NCBI GenBank assembly: GCA_937918905.1
Contig: CAKZSH010000028.1
Span: forward strand, 1-59,138
Length of the DNA: 59,138 nucleotides
From: an uncultured Saprospiraceae bacterium
GTDB lineage: Bacteria; Bacteroidota; Bacteroidia; Chitinophagales; Saprospiraceae
Direction of reading: 5' to 3'
Below the pieces are notes generated by a model that was not told the origin of the DNA, searched no databases, and saw only the letters and a program-made list of their open reading frames with translations. Each line of letters opens with the position of its first letter. Within the stretch, counting starts at the first letter, position 1. The position numbers were made by a program, and so were the translations under genes. Of the stretch, positions 9,076 through 16,543 are shown piece by piece.

Positions 9076-9129
9076 GTTTTGACTTTGCGTCCTTACGAGC
9101 CAATAATAGAAAAGTAAACAAAAAATATA

Positions 9130-10356
9130 ATGCGATTTTTACCAGCACTATTTTTATTTTTTTTCATTGATTACTATGCCTTCCAAGCATTTGTAACGGT
9201 GTCAGCAGATTGGTCTCGAGAAGGAAAAACTGCTTTGTTTACCTTGTATTGGATGATACCGATTATTGCTATCGGATTGACTTATGCTTTTGCCACAGGT
9301 GCAGCTCAACAATGGAAAAAAAGTACATTTACTTTAGTCAGAACTACCGTAACGCTGACCTATTTTTCTAAATTTTTCATCATACTTATTTTAATGTTTG
9401 GAGATATTGGGCAAATGTTTTTATCCATTTATGAATCTATTGTTGGTTACCAAGGATTCACTTTTGGGAGGTCAGCTTTGTTATCAAAAGTTGCAATAGG
9501 AGTAGGAGCCTTTCCATTTATCACTTTATTATATGGAATGTTGCGAAACAAATATCGCTATAAAATTTATCCTACTACAGTTGATATTCCAGATTTGCCA
9601 CCAGCTTTAGATGGACTAAAAATTATTCAAATTTCAGATATTCATTCTGGAAGTTTTACTCGAAAAGAACCTGTCCGTCTTGCAATAGAAATGATAAATG
9701 AACAGCAACCTGATTTGGTTTTTTTTACTGGAGATTTGGTCAATTCTATCGCTAGAGAAATGGATCCATTTATTGATGTTTTTGATAAAATAAAATCCCG
9801 TTATGGAATTTTTTCTATACTAGGCAATCATGATTATGGCGATTATGTTCGATGGGAAAGTGCAGAAGCTAAAGCTCAAAATTTTGAAAAATTAAAACGT
9901 ACTCATCGACTTTTAGGATGGGATTTGATTTTAAATGGGAATCGGATGATTCAAATCAACGGCGAAAAAGTAGCCATCATTGGAGTTGAAAATTATAGTG
10001 CAAAAGGAAGGTTCGCAAAATATGGCAATTTAGAAAAGGCTTACGAAGGGACTGAAGGAGCTGAACTAAAATTATTATTATCACATGATCCTTCGCATTG
10101 GGAGGATGAAGTTTTGGAAAAATTTCAAGATATTCAAATCACGTTTTCAGGACACACTCATGGGATGCAATTTGGTTTCGAAATCCCAGGTTGGATAAAA
10201 TGGAGCCCGATCAAATATATTTACAAGCAATGGGCAGGATTGTATAAAGAAGGTAAGCAATTTTTGTATGTCAATCGAGGTTTTGGATTTTTAGGGTATC
10301 CCGGAAGAGTAGGAATTTTACCAGAAATTACTGTGATGAATTTGAAAAAAAGATAA
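9130..10356 (+). CDS. Membrane-anchored calcineurin-like metallophosphoesterase
   Basis: This 408-residue protein has an N-terminal membrane part with about four hydrophobic segments (residues 1-145) and then a metallophosphoesterase domain. The two-metal site is seen as DIHSG, GDLVN, GNHDYG, and later LSHDP and GHTHGMQFG, in the right order. It resembles YkuE-like or YaeI-like phosphohydrolases. The substrate is unknown, though lipid or nucleotide phosphate at the inner membrane is plausible. It stands alone between two large repeat elements. Confidence 0.9.
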   Translation: MRFLPALFLFFFIDYYAFQAFVTVSADWSREGKTALFTLYWMIPIIAIGLTYAFATGAAQQWKKSTFTLVRTTVTLTYFSKFFIILILMFGDIGQMFLSIYESIVGYQGFTFGRSALLSKVAIGVGAFPFITLLYGMLRNKYRYKIYPTTVDIPDLPPALDGLKIIQISDIHSGSFTRKEPVRLAIEMINEQQPDLVFFTGDLVNSIAREMDPFIDVFDKIKSRYGIFSILGNHDYGDYVRWESAEAKAQNFEKLKRTHRLLGWDLILNGNRMIQINGEKVAIIGVENYSAKGRFAKYGNLEKAYEGTEGAELKLLLSHDPSHWEDEVLEKFQDIQITFSGHTHGMQFGFEIPGWIKWSPIKYIYKQWAGLYKEGKQFLYVNRGFGFLGYPGRVGILPEITVMNLKKR

Positions 10357-10428
10357 TTTTGTAAATTCGTGGAAAATTATGGTTTTAGATGATTTGTGAT
10401 TTTATAAAACTGATAATAAAGGAATCAC

Positions 10429-10470
10429 ATATTTTCGATCACAATATGACCTGATTAACTTTTTAACTAA
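10429..10470. repeat. Dispersed repeat D, copy 1
   Basis: A 42-base segment containing GATCACAATATGA and GATTAACTTTTTAAC is repeated at 27298-27339 with about four changes. Both copies lie in intergenic DNA next to inverted repeats. No coding meaning is seen. Confidence 0.7.
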
Positions 10471-10799
10471 CTGATGTTACGCAAAAAAGATTACGCACGA
10501 AATATTTTGAATTTTTCAACGCTGAGACGCTGAGACACAGAGGTTGTCGAATACCTTATTGAGGTCGCAGAGGATTTTTATTAAAATAAAAATGAGCAAA
10601 GATGCAGAGATTTAAAGTGTTCCTGATGAAAGACTTTGCGGACTCTGCTTCTATTTTTCGCTCTTGCCTGCCGCAGGCAGGGAAAAATACTCTGCGACAT
10701 CCAATAAGTTATTCGACCAACTCTGTGTCTCAGCGTCTCAGCGTTCAATAATCAATATATTTTCGAAACTAAATTAATATCTTTTTTGCGTAACATCAG
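10471..10799. repeat. Large imperfect inverted repeat, about 330 bases
   Basis: The outer ends are exact (CTGATGTTACGCAAAAAAGAT at 10471 against its complement ending at 10799). Long similar stretches follow inward on both arms: CGCTGAGACGCTGAGACACAGAG, then GTCGAATA, CTTATTG and TCGCAGAG. The centre holds a small palindrome CCTGCCGCAGGCAGG and further GCAGAG-type sequence. It has no open frame. It has the overall form of a non-autonomous element or a giant hairpin, but no target duplication is obvious. It occupies most of the gap between 10357 and 10871. Confidence 0.8.
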
Positions 10800-10871
10800 T
10801 AACTAATTCACTAATCTAAATAAAATCATAAGTTACTCTTTGGAACATATATAGTCAAAAAAACAAAAACA

Positions 10872-11267
10872 ATGAAACTAATTAACGCTATAATTCCTTT
10901 TTTTTTATTATCTCTTTTTTGGATAAGCTGTGTGGATGAACCTAAAAATAATACTACAGCACAACCAAAGGAAATTAATCCAAATTTATTGCTTGGAAAA
11001 TGGGTGTTGACAGGTGCAACTGTTGACAAAATTCCTACCCCAAGATTAGATAGTGCTTATTTTGATTTTGTAAGTAATACTGAAATAAAGACCAATCTTT
11101 TAGGTGAAGAAAAAACTGGAACCTATTCTGTGTCTATAAAAGAAAAGAAAATGACTCAAGACATAGGTAGAGTGATCGACTACAAAATCGAAAAATTAGT
11201 TTCAGATTCTCTAATTCTAAGTATGAAGATCAATTCAAAAAGATATAAAGTTTTATTTGAGAAGTGA
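10872..11267 (+). CDS. Lipocalin-like lipoprotein
   Basis: This 131-residue protein has a lipoprotein signal: a charged start, a hydrophobic run, and a lipobox-like WISC with the Cys at residue 20. The mature part contains LLGKWVLTGATV and alternating hydrophobic strands, as in small lipocalin-like (DUF4923/DUF5004-type) lipoproteins of Bacteroidota. Function is unknown; it is probably anchored to the outer membrane or inner-membrane face. It is separated from its neighbours by intergenic DNA and may be monocistronic. Confidence 0.65.
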   Translation: MKLINAIIPFFLLSLFWISCVDEPKNNTTAQPKEINPNLLLGKWVLTGATVDKIPTPRLDSAYFDFVSNTEIKTNLLGEEKTGTYSVSIKEKKMTQDIGRVIDYKIEKLVSDSLILSMKINSKRYKVLFEK

Positions 11268-11288
11268 TGGAATAGAAATTCTATATTT

Positions 11289-11314
11289 CCCAATACCCAA
11301 TACCCAATACCCAA
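11289..11314. repeat. Short tandem repeat of CCCAATA
   Basis: About three and a half copies of the 7-base unit lie in the short gap after the lipoprotein gene. This is likely replication slippage and no function is inferred. Confidence 0.8.
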
Positions 11315-11414
11315 TCATGTAACCTACCTGACTTTTCCCTATCTTATGGCTTGGCAAACCCTTCAAGTTATGCTAACTTTGGTAACAAGTTTTTTTATAA
11401 AAAATAAATCTAGG

Positions 11415-12869
11415 ATGAAGAAGATTTTCCAGTTGGTAGCTTTCTTTTTATTGTTATCTAATTCAAGTCAAGCCTTGGATGCAAGTATTTCTTATGCCAC
11501 ATTCAAAAGCCCTCAACAAAACTATGTTGAAGTTTATCTCTTTGTGGTTGGGAAAACGGTGAATTATTTACAAACGGTAGATACTACATTTTCCCAAGCA
11601 CAAGTCGAGGTGGTGATTTTGTTTAAGCAAAAAGGAGAGATTGTAAAATTTGATAAATACAATCTCAACAGTCCTATCAGTACTCAGATGGAAGACTTTG
11701 TAGACTTAAAAAGATATGCTTTGGAAAATGGAAACTATGAACTAGAAGTTTCCATTCAAGATAAAAATGAAGTAGAAAACGCAGTACATTATAAAGGAAA
11801 TTTTAAAATTGATTTCCCATCTAGCCCTACCCAACTGGAGCAATCCGATATCCAATTGTTAGCATCTGTCAAACCGTCAACAGAAGATCATGTATTGGTG
11901 AAAAATGGTTTTTTTTTAGAACCGCTTCCACATAATTATTACAATCGGAATGCAACTCAATTGATTTTTTATAATGAACTATACGATACAGATACAAAAA
12001 TAAAAGATGCATTTCAAGTCACCTACGGTATCGAACAGGTCGTAAATAACAAAGCATCTACAATTTTAATTGGTCATAAAAAACGGCAACCTGAACCTGT
12101 AAATGTACTGATCCTCCAAATGGATATTGCGAAGTTGCAATCAGGGAATTACACACTCTTTGTGGAAATAAGAAACCGAGCAAAAGAATTGTTATCTCGA
12201 AAAACAATAGATTTTCAAAGAAGTAATCCATTCTATGGTGCACCTGAAGAAGCAGTTGAGACAGTTGAAATAAAGGATGAATTTGTAGGAAAACTGACTC
12301 AGCAGGAATTACGATATAGTTTAAAAGCTATTGCACCTTTAGTTCCAAAACAAGATGTGCAACGATTGAATTCAGCTATCGCAAAAAAAGATTCTACTGT
12401 TCAACAACGTTTCCTTTTTAATTTTTGGATAAACCAAAATCCTAATAATCCACAAGTCACTTATAATGCATTTATGAAAGTTGCAGAAGCTGTTGATCGA
12501 CAATTTGATTCTGGATTTGGTTATGGATTTGAGTCCGATAGGGGATATACTTACATCCGATATGGTCGTCCTGATGATATGATAAAAGTGGATAATGATC
12601 CTAGCGCACCTCCATATGAGATTTGGATTTATAATGATTTTCCAATGACGAGTCAAGTCAATGTGAGGTTTTTATTTTATGCTCCAGGACTAGGATTAGA
12701 TTACAGAATGTTGCACTCAACGGCTAGGGGAGAACTGAGTAATCCTCAATGGCAATTAGAATTATATAAGAATGCACCTAATGAAATTCAGGGCGATAAT
12801 TATATTGATGGGACTCAAATGCAAGATAATTGGAACCGTCATGCGAGCCGATATTTTAATGAGAACTAA
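11415..12869 (+). CDS. GWxTD domain-containing exported protein
   Basis: About 484 residues from the ATG at 11415, which begins a good signal peptide (MKKIFQLVAFFLLLSNSSQA). An upstream in-frame ATG at 11346 would add 23 residues without signal character. The C-terminal third holds the GWxTD-type domain: GYGFESDRGYTYIRYGRPDD, then PYEIWIYN and VRFLFY. The family is common in Bacteroidota and some other environmental bacteria, and its function is not known. The N-terminal part is predicted beta-rich. It stands between a lipocalin-like lipoprotein and an ankyrin protein, with no obvious pathway link. Confidence 0.85.
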   Translation: MKKIFQLVAFFLLLSNSSQALDASISYATFKSPQQNYVEVYLFVVGKTVNYLQTVDTTFSQAQVEVVILFKQKGEIVKFDKYNLNSPISTQMEDFVDLKRYALENGNYELEVSIQDKNEVENAVHYKGNFKIDFPSSPTQLEQSDIQLLASVKPSTEDHVLVKNGFFLEPLPHNYYNRNATQLIFYNELYDTDTKIKDAFQVTYGIEQVVNNKASTILIGHKKRQPEPVNVLILQMDIAKLQSGNYTLFVEIRNRAKELLSRKTIDFQRSNPFYGAPEEAVETVEIKDEFVGKLTQQELRYSLKAIAPLVPKQDVQRLNSAIAKKDSTVQQRFLFNFWINQNPNNPQVTYNAFMKVAEAVDRQFDSGFGYGFESDRGYTYIRYGRPDDMIKVDNDPSAPPYEIWIYNDFPMTSQVNVRFLFYAPGLGLDYRMLHSTARGELSNPQWQLELYKNAPNEIQGDNYIDGTQMQDNWNRHASRYFNEN

Positions 12870-12916
12870 TAATTGCCAGGTTTTACCCGCAGAAAAAAAG
12901 TCTAATCAATATCAAA

Positions 12917-13579
12917 ATGAAAGTTTACAAACCTCTCATTGTCAATGAATTAGAATTATTTTATAAAAGCATCCTAATAGATATAGAATCTTTTCCCAGC
13001 ATCCATGTTCACCTAAAAGCAGTAGCTGAAAAAATGTGGGAAGGTGTTCAAGTTAACCATCCTTCTATTTTAAGAGAAATAAGTAATTACCATTCCTTTT
13101 TTTTAGGAAAAAAAAATGAGGAACTAAAAAATATTTCACTCACCTATTCTGATTGCCTCCATGCCATTGCAAATGAACATGGTTTTAAAAACTGGAAAGT
13201 AGTAGAACAACTCGAAGATTTACAATATGATTTTGAATTTGAAAAAACTGTAAATGCTTTGTTGGAAGGAAATTTTGAAATGGTGAAAAATCAAATTTCA
13301 AATTTTCCCAAGCTCCTTTTTACAAAATCAAAATATGGTCATCAAGCAACACTTTTACATTACACCGCCAACAATGGGGTTGAGATGTGGAGACAAAAAA
13401 TTCCTTTAAATTTAGTTGAAATAACGAGTTACCTTTTGGAACGAGGAGCAGATGAAAATGCCAAAATGAAAGTGTACGGAGGTGAATTTGATACGTATAG
13501 TTTATTAGTCACAAGTGCTCATCCACATGAGGCAGGAATTATGGAAAAAATGAAAAAGGTATTTGCATCAACCGAGTAA
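12917..13579 (+). CDS. Ankyrin-repeat protein
   Basis: This 220-residue protein has no signal peptide. The segment DCLHAIANEHGFKNWKVVEQ matches the short motif that often precedes ankyrin repeats in bacterial proteins of this kind. TLLHYTANNGVE and VEITSYLLERGADENA are ankyrin repeat halves, so one to two repeats can be seen at residues 120-190. It is likely a cytoplasmic protein-binding module with unknown partner. It starts 47 bases after the GWxTD gene and may be cotranscribed with it. Confidence 0.7.
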   Translation: MKVYKPLIVNELELFYKSILIDIESFPSIHVHLKAVAEKMWEGVQVNHPSILREISNYHSFFLGKKNEELKNISLTYSDCLHAIANEHGFKNWKVVEQLEDLQYDFEFEKTVNALLEGNFEMVKNQISNFPKLLFTKSKYGHQATLLHYTANNGVEMWRQKIPLNLVEITSYLLERGADENAKMKVYGGEFDTYSLLVTSAHPHEAGIMEKMKKVFASTE

Positions 13580-13831
13580 GAGATGACCTCTTCGCAGAAA
13601 AGCCCTAGAGAAAAGCAAAAGATGTGATCTATAATGTGGATAATATTTAATTCAAGTTGCGGATAATTTGATTTACTAATAAATTTTTCAAAGAAAAGTT
13701 CTCTGCATCTCTGCACCTCTCTGTTGAAAAATAAAATCTAGAACTTATTTTAATAAAACATTTAATAAAACATAATAAACCGAAATATGAGGTCGTTTTA
13801 AAGGTGGTCTTGCATAACAAAAATATTATTC
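13580..13831. other. Intergenic region upstream of the aromatic operon control region
   Basis: No gene is seen. The stretch contains CTCTGCATCTCTGCACCTCT, which resembles the GCAGAG sequence in the large repeat at 10471-10799, and AT-rich DNA. Confidence 0.4.
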
Positions 13832-13876
13832 AAAAGGCTTTAATCCATTGAAACAATTGGGTTAAAGCCTTTTTTT
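13832..13876 (+). terminator. Intrinsic terminator upstream of the aromatic operon promoter
   Basis: AAAAGGCTTTAA (13832-13843) pairs with TTAAAGCCTTTT (13861-13872) and the stem extends inward. A run of seven T follows. I find no leader peptide before it and it precedes the promoter at 13946, so it insulates the operon from upstream transcription. It does not look like a third attenuator. Confidence 0.75.
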
Positions 13877-13945
13877 ATTTAAAAGTCTATATATTTACTC
13901 ATCGTAAAATAATTAAGATTTTTAGGGAAAAAAGCAATCTACCCC

Positions 13946-13976
13946 TTGTTTTAAATCAAATTATAGTTTAGGTTTG
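13946..13976 (+). promoter_or_regulatory. Promoter of the aromatic amino acid operon
   Basis: TTG at 13946-13948, a 20-base spacer, and TAGGTTTG at 13969-13976 fit the Bacteroidota consensus. The predicted start near 13983 lies about 15 bases before the first leader peptide. Confidence 0.75.
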
Positions 13977-13998
13977 TAATATAAATCAAATATAGAAG

Positions 13999-14064
13999 AT
14001 GAAAATCATAAAAAACAATTCATTTTATTTTAGCTTTTTTTATTTCTGTTTCACAAAGAAGTAG
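13999..14064 (+). CDS. Aromatic leader peptide 1 (Phe/Tyr-rich)
   Basis: A 21-codon frame starts with ATG at 13999 and ends with TAG at 14062. It encodes MKIIKNNS, then FYFSFFYFCF, then TKK: six Phe and two Tyr among ten consecutive codons. Such composition is the hallmark of amino acid attenuator leader peptides (compare pheA and pheST leaders of enterobacteria). It lies just downstream of a good promoter. An intrinsic terminator follows 26 bases after the stop, and the operon downstream makes Phe and Tyr. The frame is too short for gene finders. Confidence 0.85.
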   Translation: MKIIKNNSFYFSFFYFCFTKK

Positions 14065-14090
14065 GGAGCAATCTGATATTGTTTTAATTC

Positions 14091-14128
14091 AAAAAAGAGT
14101 TCCTGAAAAATTTTAGGAACTCTTTTTT
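14091..14128 (+). terminator. Attenuator terminator 1
   Basis: AAAAAAGAGTTCCT (14091-14104) pairs exactly with AGGAACTCTTTTTT (14115-14128). The stem ends in a T-run and has no gene between it and the first leader peptide. It should stop transcription when the leader is translated freely. A competing antiterminator is weak by eye: AGGGA at 14063-14067, overlapping the leader stop, can pair with TTCCT at 14100-14104. Confidence 0.85.
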
Positions 14129-14158
14129 GTTTTATGATTAACTGAAAAAATACCGAAT

Positions 14159-14221
14159 ATGAAAATCCTAACCAATGCATTCTATTTTTATTTTGGTTTC
14201 TGGTTTTACGATGCATCGTAA
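14159..14221 (+). CDS. Aromatic leader peptide 2 (Phe/Tyr/Trp-rich)
   Basis: A 20-residue frame (ATG at 14159, TAA at 14219) encodes MKILTNA, then FYFYFGFWFY, then DAS. Nine of ten consecutive residues are aromatic: five Phe, three Tyr and one Trp. It resembles leader 1 in its MKI start and aromatic core, suggesting duplication. No second promoter is visible between terminator 1 and this frame, so both leaders appear to be on one transcript. The palindrome TACGATGCATCGTA covers its last codons and most of the stop. Confidence 0.88.
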   Translation: MKILTNAFYFYFGFWFYDAS

Positions 14222-14222
14222 A

Positions 14223-14276
14223 CGAGGACTTTCATTTGGTCAATTTTATTATAAAATAAAATATCAATAGTCCTCG
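14223..14276 (+). promoter_or_regulatory. Antiterminator of attenuator 2
   Basis: CGAGGACT at 14223-14230 is exactly complementary to AGTCCTCG at 14269-14276. It is also nearly identical to the 3' strand of terminator 2, so the two structures exclude each other. The 5' strand starts two bases after the leader stop. A ribosome finishing the leader would cover it and let the terminator form. One stalled on Phe or Tyr codons would leave it free. This is the classical attenuation geometry. Confidence 0.8.
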
Positions 14277-14294
14277 CAAGAGGACTTTTTTTTT
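14269..14294 (+). terminator. Attenuator terminator 2
   Basis: AGTCCTC (14269-14275), loop GCAA, GAGGACT (14280-14286) and nine consecutive T form a compact, strong intrinsic terminator. It lies 153 bases before the prephenate dehydratase start. No stop of a real upstream gene is nearby other than the leader peptides. Confidence 0.9.
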
Positions 14295-14447
14295 GTAATA
14301 GAATCGGTGAATATTCACAAGTTGACCTGCCTTTGCCGGCAGGCAGGCTTCAAGTCACTTATGAATTGGAAGCGTTTTCAAACTTTTAGACTAGGCGAAT
14401 AAAAAAAATGCAGCTACTAATACTTAATAACAAAATATTTACATCCA

Positions 14448-15359
14448 ATGAATAATTATAAAAATTTAAAATCTGGAGAAAAGAAAATCATTTCCATTTC
14501 AGAAGTAGAAGAGTCAGATATCGAGCAACGGATAGCCATTCAAGGTGTCCCAGGTGCTTTTCATCATGTAGCTGCTAAACGATATTTTAATAATGAAAAA
14601 TTAGAAATCGTAGGAACAGACACTTTTGAAGAACTAATAGAAAAAGCTGAAAATAAATCCCAATCGGATAATGCACTCATGGCAATTGAAAATACAATTG
14701 CCGGGAGCATTCTCAATAATTACCAGCTACTCAATCAATCCAATTTATATATAGTCGGAGAAGTTTTTCTTCGAATCCAACAAAACCTGATGGTCAACCC
14801 TGGTGTGAAAATTGAAGATTTGACTGAAGTTTATTCCCATCCTGTGGCAATCATGCAATGCCGAAAATTTTTCCAACAATATCCATACATCAAATTAATT
14901 GAAGCAGAAGATACTGCTTTGAGTGCCAAAAGAGTCAAAGATCAAGGCTCCAAAAACACAGGTGCGATAGCAAGTTTCCTCGCTGCTGAAATGTATGGCT
15001 TGGAAATTATCGGAGAAAGCATTGAGACTTTTAAGAAAAATTATACTCGGTTTTTAGTCTTGGATAGGGTGGAAGGGCCACGGGATCAAGATTTTGATAA
15101 AGTGTCATTATGTTTTTCTTTGCCACATAAAATTGGAAGTTTAAATCAAGTTCTAGCAACACTTGCTTTGTCCAATGCCAACCTTACTAAAATACAATCT
15201 GCACCACTTTTGGATAGTGAATTCGAATACATATTTTTTGTAGATTTCTTGTTAGAAAAAAATAGCGATTTCGAAAGTATCATCAATGTGGTTAAAAAAC
15301 ACACGATGGAATTACGAATTTTAGGAACATACAAAAAGGGAGCGCAATATGAATTTTAA
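14448..15359 (+). CDS. pheA: Prephenate dehydratase
   Basis: This 303-residue enzyme converts prephenate to phenylpyruvate for phenylalanine synthesis. The catalytic domain includes IQGVPGAFHHVAAKRYF near residue 30, AIENTIAGSI (with the conserved Asn/Thr pair), and the substrate region KNYTRFLVL (the family TRF motif). A C-terminal ACT domain follows (SLCFSLPHKIGSLNQVL), with the GSL segment that forms part of the Phe-binding allosteric site. There is no chorismate mutase domain; that activity is fused to DAHP synthase at the end of the operon. About 28 extra residues precede the domain. The stop overlaps the start of the next gene by 11 bases. Confidence 0.94.
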   Translation: MNNYKNLKSGEKKIISISEVEESDIEQRIAIQGVPGAFHHVAAKRYFNNEKLEIVGTDTFEELIEKAENKSQSDNALMAIENTIAGSILNNYQLLNQSNLYIVGEVFLRIQQNLMVNPGVKIEDLTEVYSHPVAIMQCRKFFQQYPYIKLIEAEDTALSAKRVKDQGSKNTGAIASFLAAEMYGLEIIGESIETFKKNYTRFLVLDRVEGPRDQDFDKVSLCFSLPHKIGSLNQVLATLALSNANLTKIQSAPLLDSEFEYIFFVDFLLEKNSDFESIINVVKKHTMELRILGTYKKGAQYEF

Positions 15360-16542
15360 ACAAGCTAGTCGACTCAATACTGTTAAGGAATATTATTTTT
15401 CCAAAAAACTAAAAGAGATTGCAACCTTGAAATCTCAAGGAAAAGATATTATTAATTTAGGAATTGGTAATCCTGATTTGCCTCCATCTCCTGCTGCAAG
15501 GAAGGCTATGGAAAATGCAATTTGGGAAAATCATACCCACGGTTATCAAAGTTACCGAGGTGCTCCTCAATTGCGAAAAGCTATTGCAAGTTGGTATGCA
15601 AAATATTATGATGTTACTATTGATCCTGAAAATGAGGTGCTTCCATTAATTGGTTCGAAGGAAGGAATTATGCATATTTCGATGAGTTTTTTGGAAGAGG
15701 GAGATGAGGCATTGGTTCCAAATCCAGGTTATCCTGCCTATCGAACAGCTTCGGTTTTGGCAGGTGCAACGGTGGTAGAATATCATTTGGAAGCCAATAA
15801 TAATTGGTTGCCAGATTTAGAGGAGTTGGAAAAACGAGATTTGTCAAAAGTGAAAATCATGTGGGTCAATTATCCTAACATGCCAACAGGTGCTGGCGGA
15901 AGTGAGGATTTTTTCAAAAAATTAATTGCATTTGCGAAGCGAAATAATATTCTAATCGTAAATGATAATCCGTATAGTTTTATTTTAAGAAAAGCCCCTA
16001 AAAGTTTGATGGCAGTAGATGGTGCAAAAGAAGTTGCGATGGAATTGAACTCTTTGAGTAAATCTCATAACATGGCAGGCTGGCGTGTAGGTATGTTGTT
16101 AGGAAAACAAGAATTAATTTCAACGGTGCTCAAATTTAAAAGCAATATGGATTCAGGAATGTTTTTGCCCTTGCAACTAGGAGCGGTAGAAGCATTGAAT
16201 AATCCACCATCTTGGTACGATGAAATTAATATGATTTATAAAAAACGACAAGCAGTTGTTTTTAAGATAATGGAAGCATTAGATTGTACTTTTCAAAAAG
16301 ATCAAGGAGGAATGTTTGTATGGGCAAAAATTTCTAGCAACTATTCTGATAGCTATGCGTTATCAGATGAGGTATTATATGAAACAGATGTATTTGTCAC
16401 TCCTGGCGGAATTTTTGGTTCTCAAGGAAATGAATATGTTCGAATTTCTTTATGTAATAAAGTGGAAGTTTTGGAAAAAAGTTTAGCTAGGATTCTTGAA
16501 AAGAAGGCTAATGGTATTCATAAATCAATGACTCAAAATTAA
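15349..16542 (+). CDS. PLP-dependent aminotransferase of class I, probably aromatic/aspartate type
   Basis: This 397-residue fold-type I aminotransferase shows NLGIGNPDLPPSPAA near the N-terminus, the NYPNMPTGAG region and the PLP lysine in SLSKSHNMAGWRVG. The final EYVRISLCN carries the carboxylate-binding Arg. It overlaps pheA and is followed one base later by tyrA, so it most likely transaminates phenylpyruvate and 4-hydroxyphenylpyruvate (or prephenate) to give Phe and Tyr. By sequence alone it also resembles LL-diaminopimelate aminotransferase-type enzymes, so the substrate is inferred from context. Confidence 0.9.
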   Translation: MNFKQASRLNTVKEYYFSKKLKEIATLKSQGKDIINLGIGNPDLPPSPAARKAMENAIWENHTHGYQSYRGAPQLRKAIASWYAKYYDVTIDPENEVLPLIGSKEGIMHISMSFLEEGDEALVPNPGYPAYRTASVLAGATVVEYHLEANNNWLPDLEELEKRDLSKVKIMWVNYPNMPTGAGGSEDFFKKLIAFAKRNNILIVNDNPYSFILRKAPKSLMAVDGAKEVAMELNSLSKSHNMAGWRVGMLLGKQELISTVLKFKSNMDSGMFLPLQLGAVEALNNPPSWYDEINMIYKKRQAVVFKIMEALDCTFQKDQGGMFVWAKISSNYSDSYALSDEVLYETDVFVTPGGIFGSQGNEYVRISLCNKVEVLEKSLARILEKKANGIHKSMTQN

Positions 16543-16543
16543 G

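Noticed and set aside
10471-10799. Insertion sequence
   Set aside because: It has inverted ends but no transposase frame and no visible target duplication.
11289-11314. CRISPR-like array
   Set aside because: Only 7-base tandem units without spacers.
11346-11414. N-terminal extension of the GWxTD protein
   Set aside because: The ATG at 11415 gives a clean signal peptide; the added residues are not signal-like.
13832-13876. A third attenuator terminator upstream of the aromatic operon
   Set aside because: No aromatic-rich frame precedes it and the predicted promoter lies downstream of it; read as an insulating terminator.
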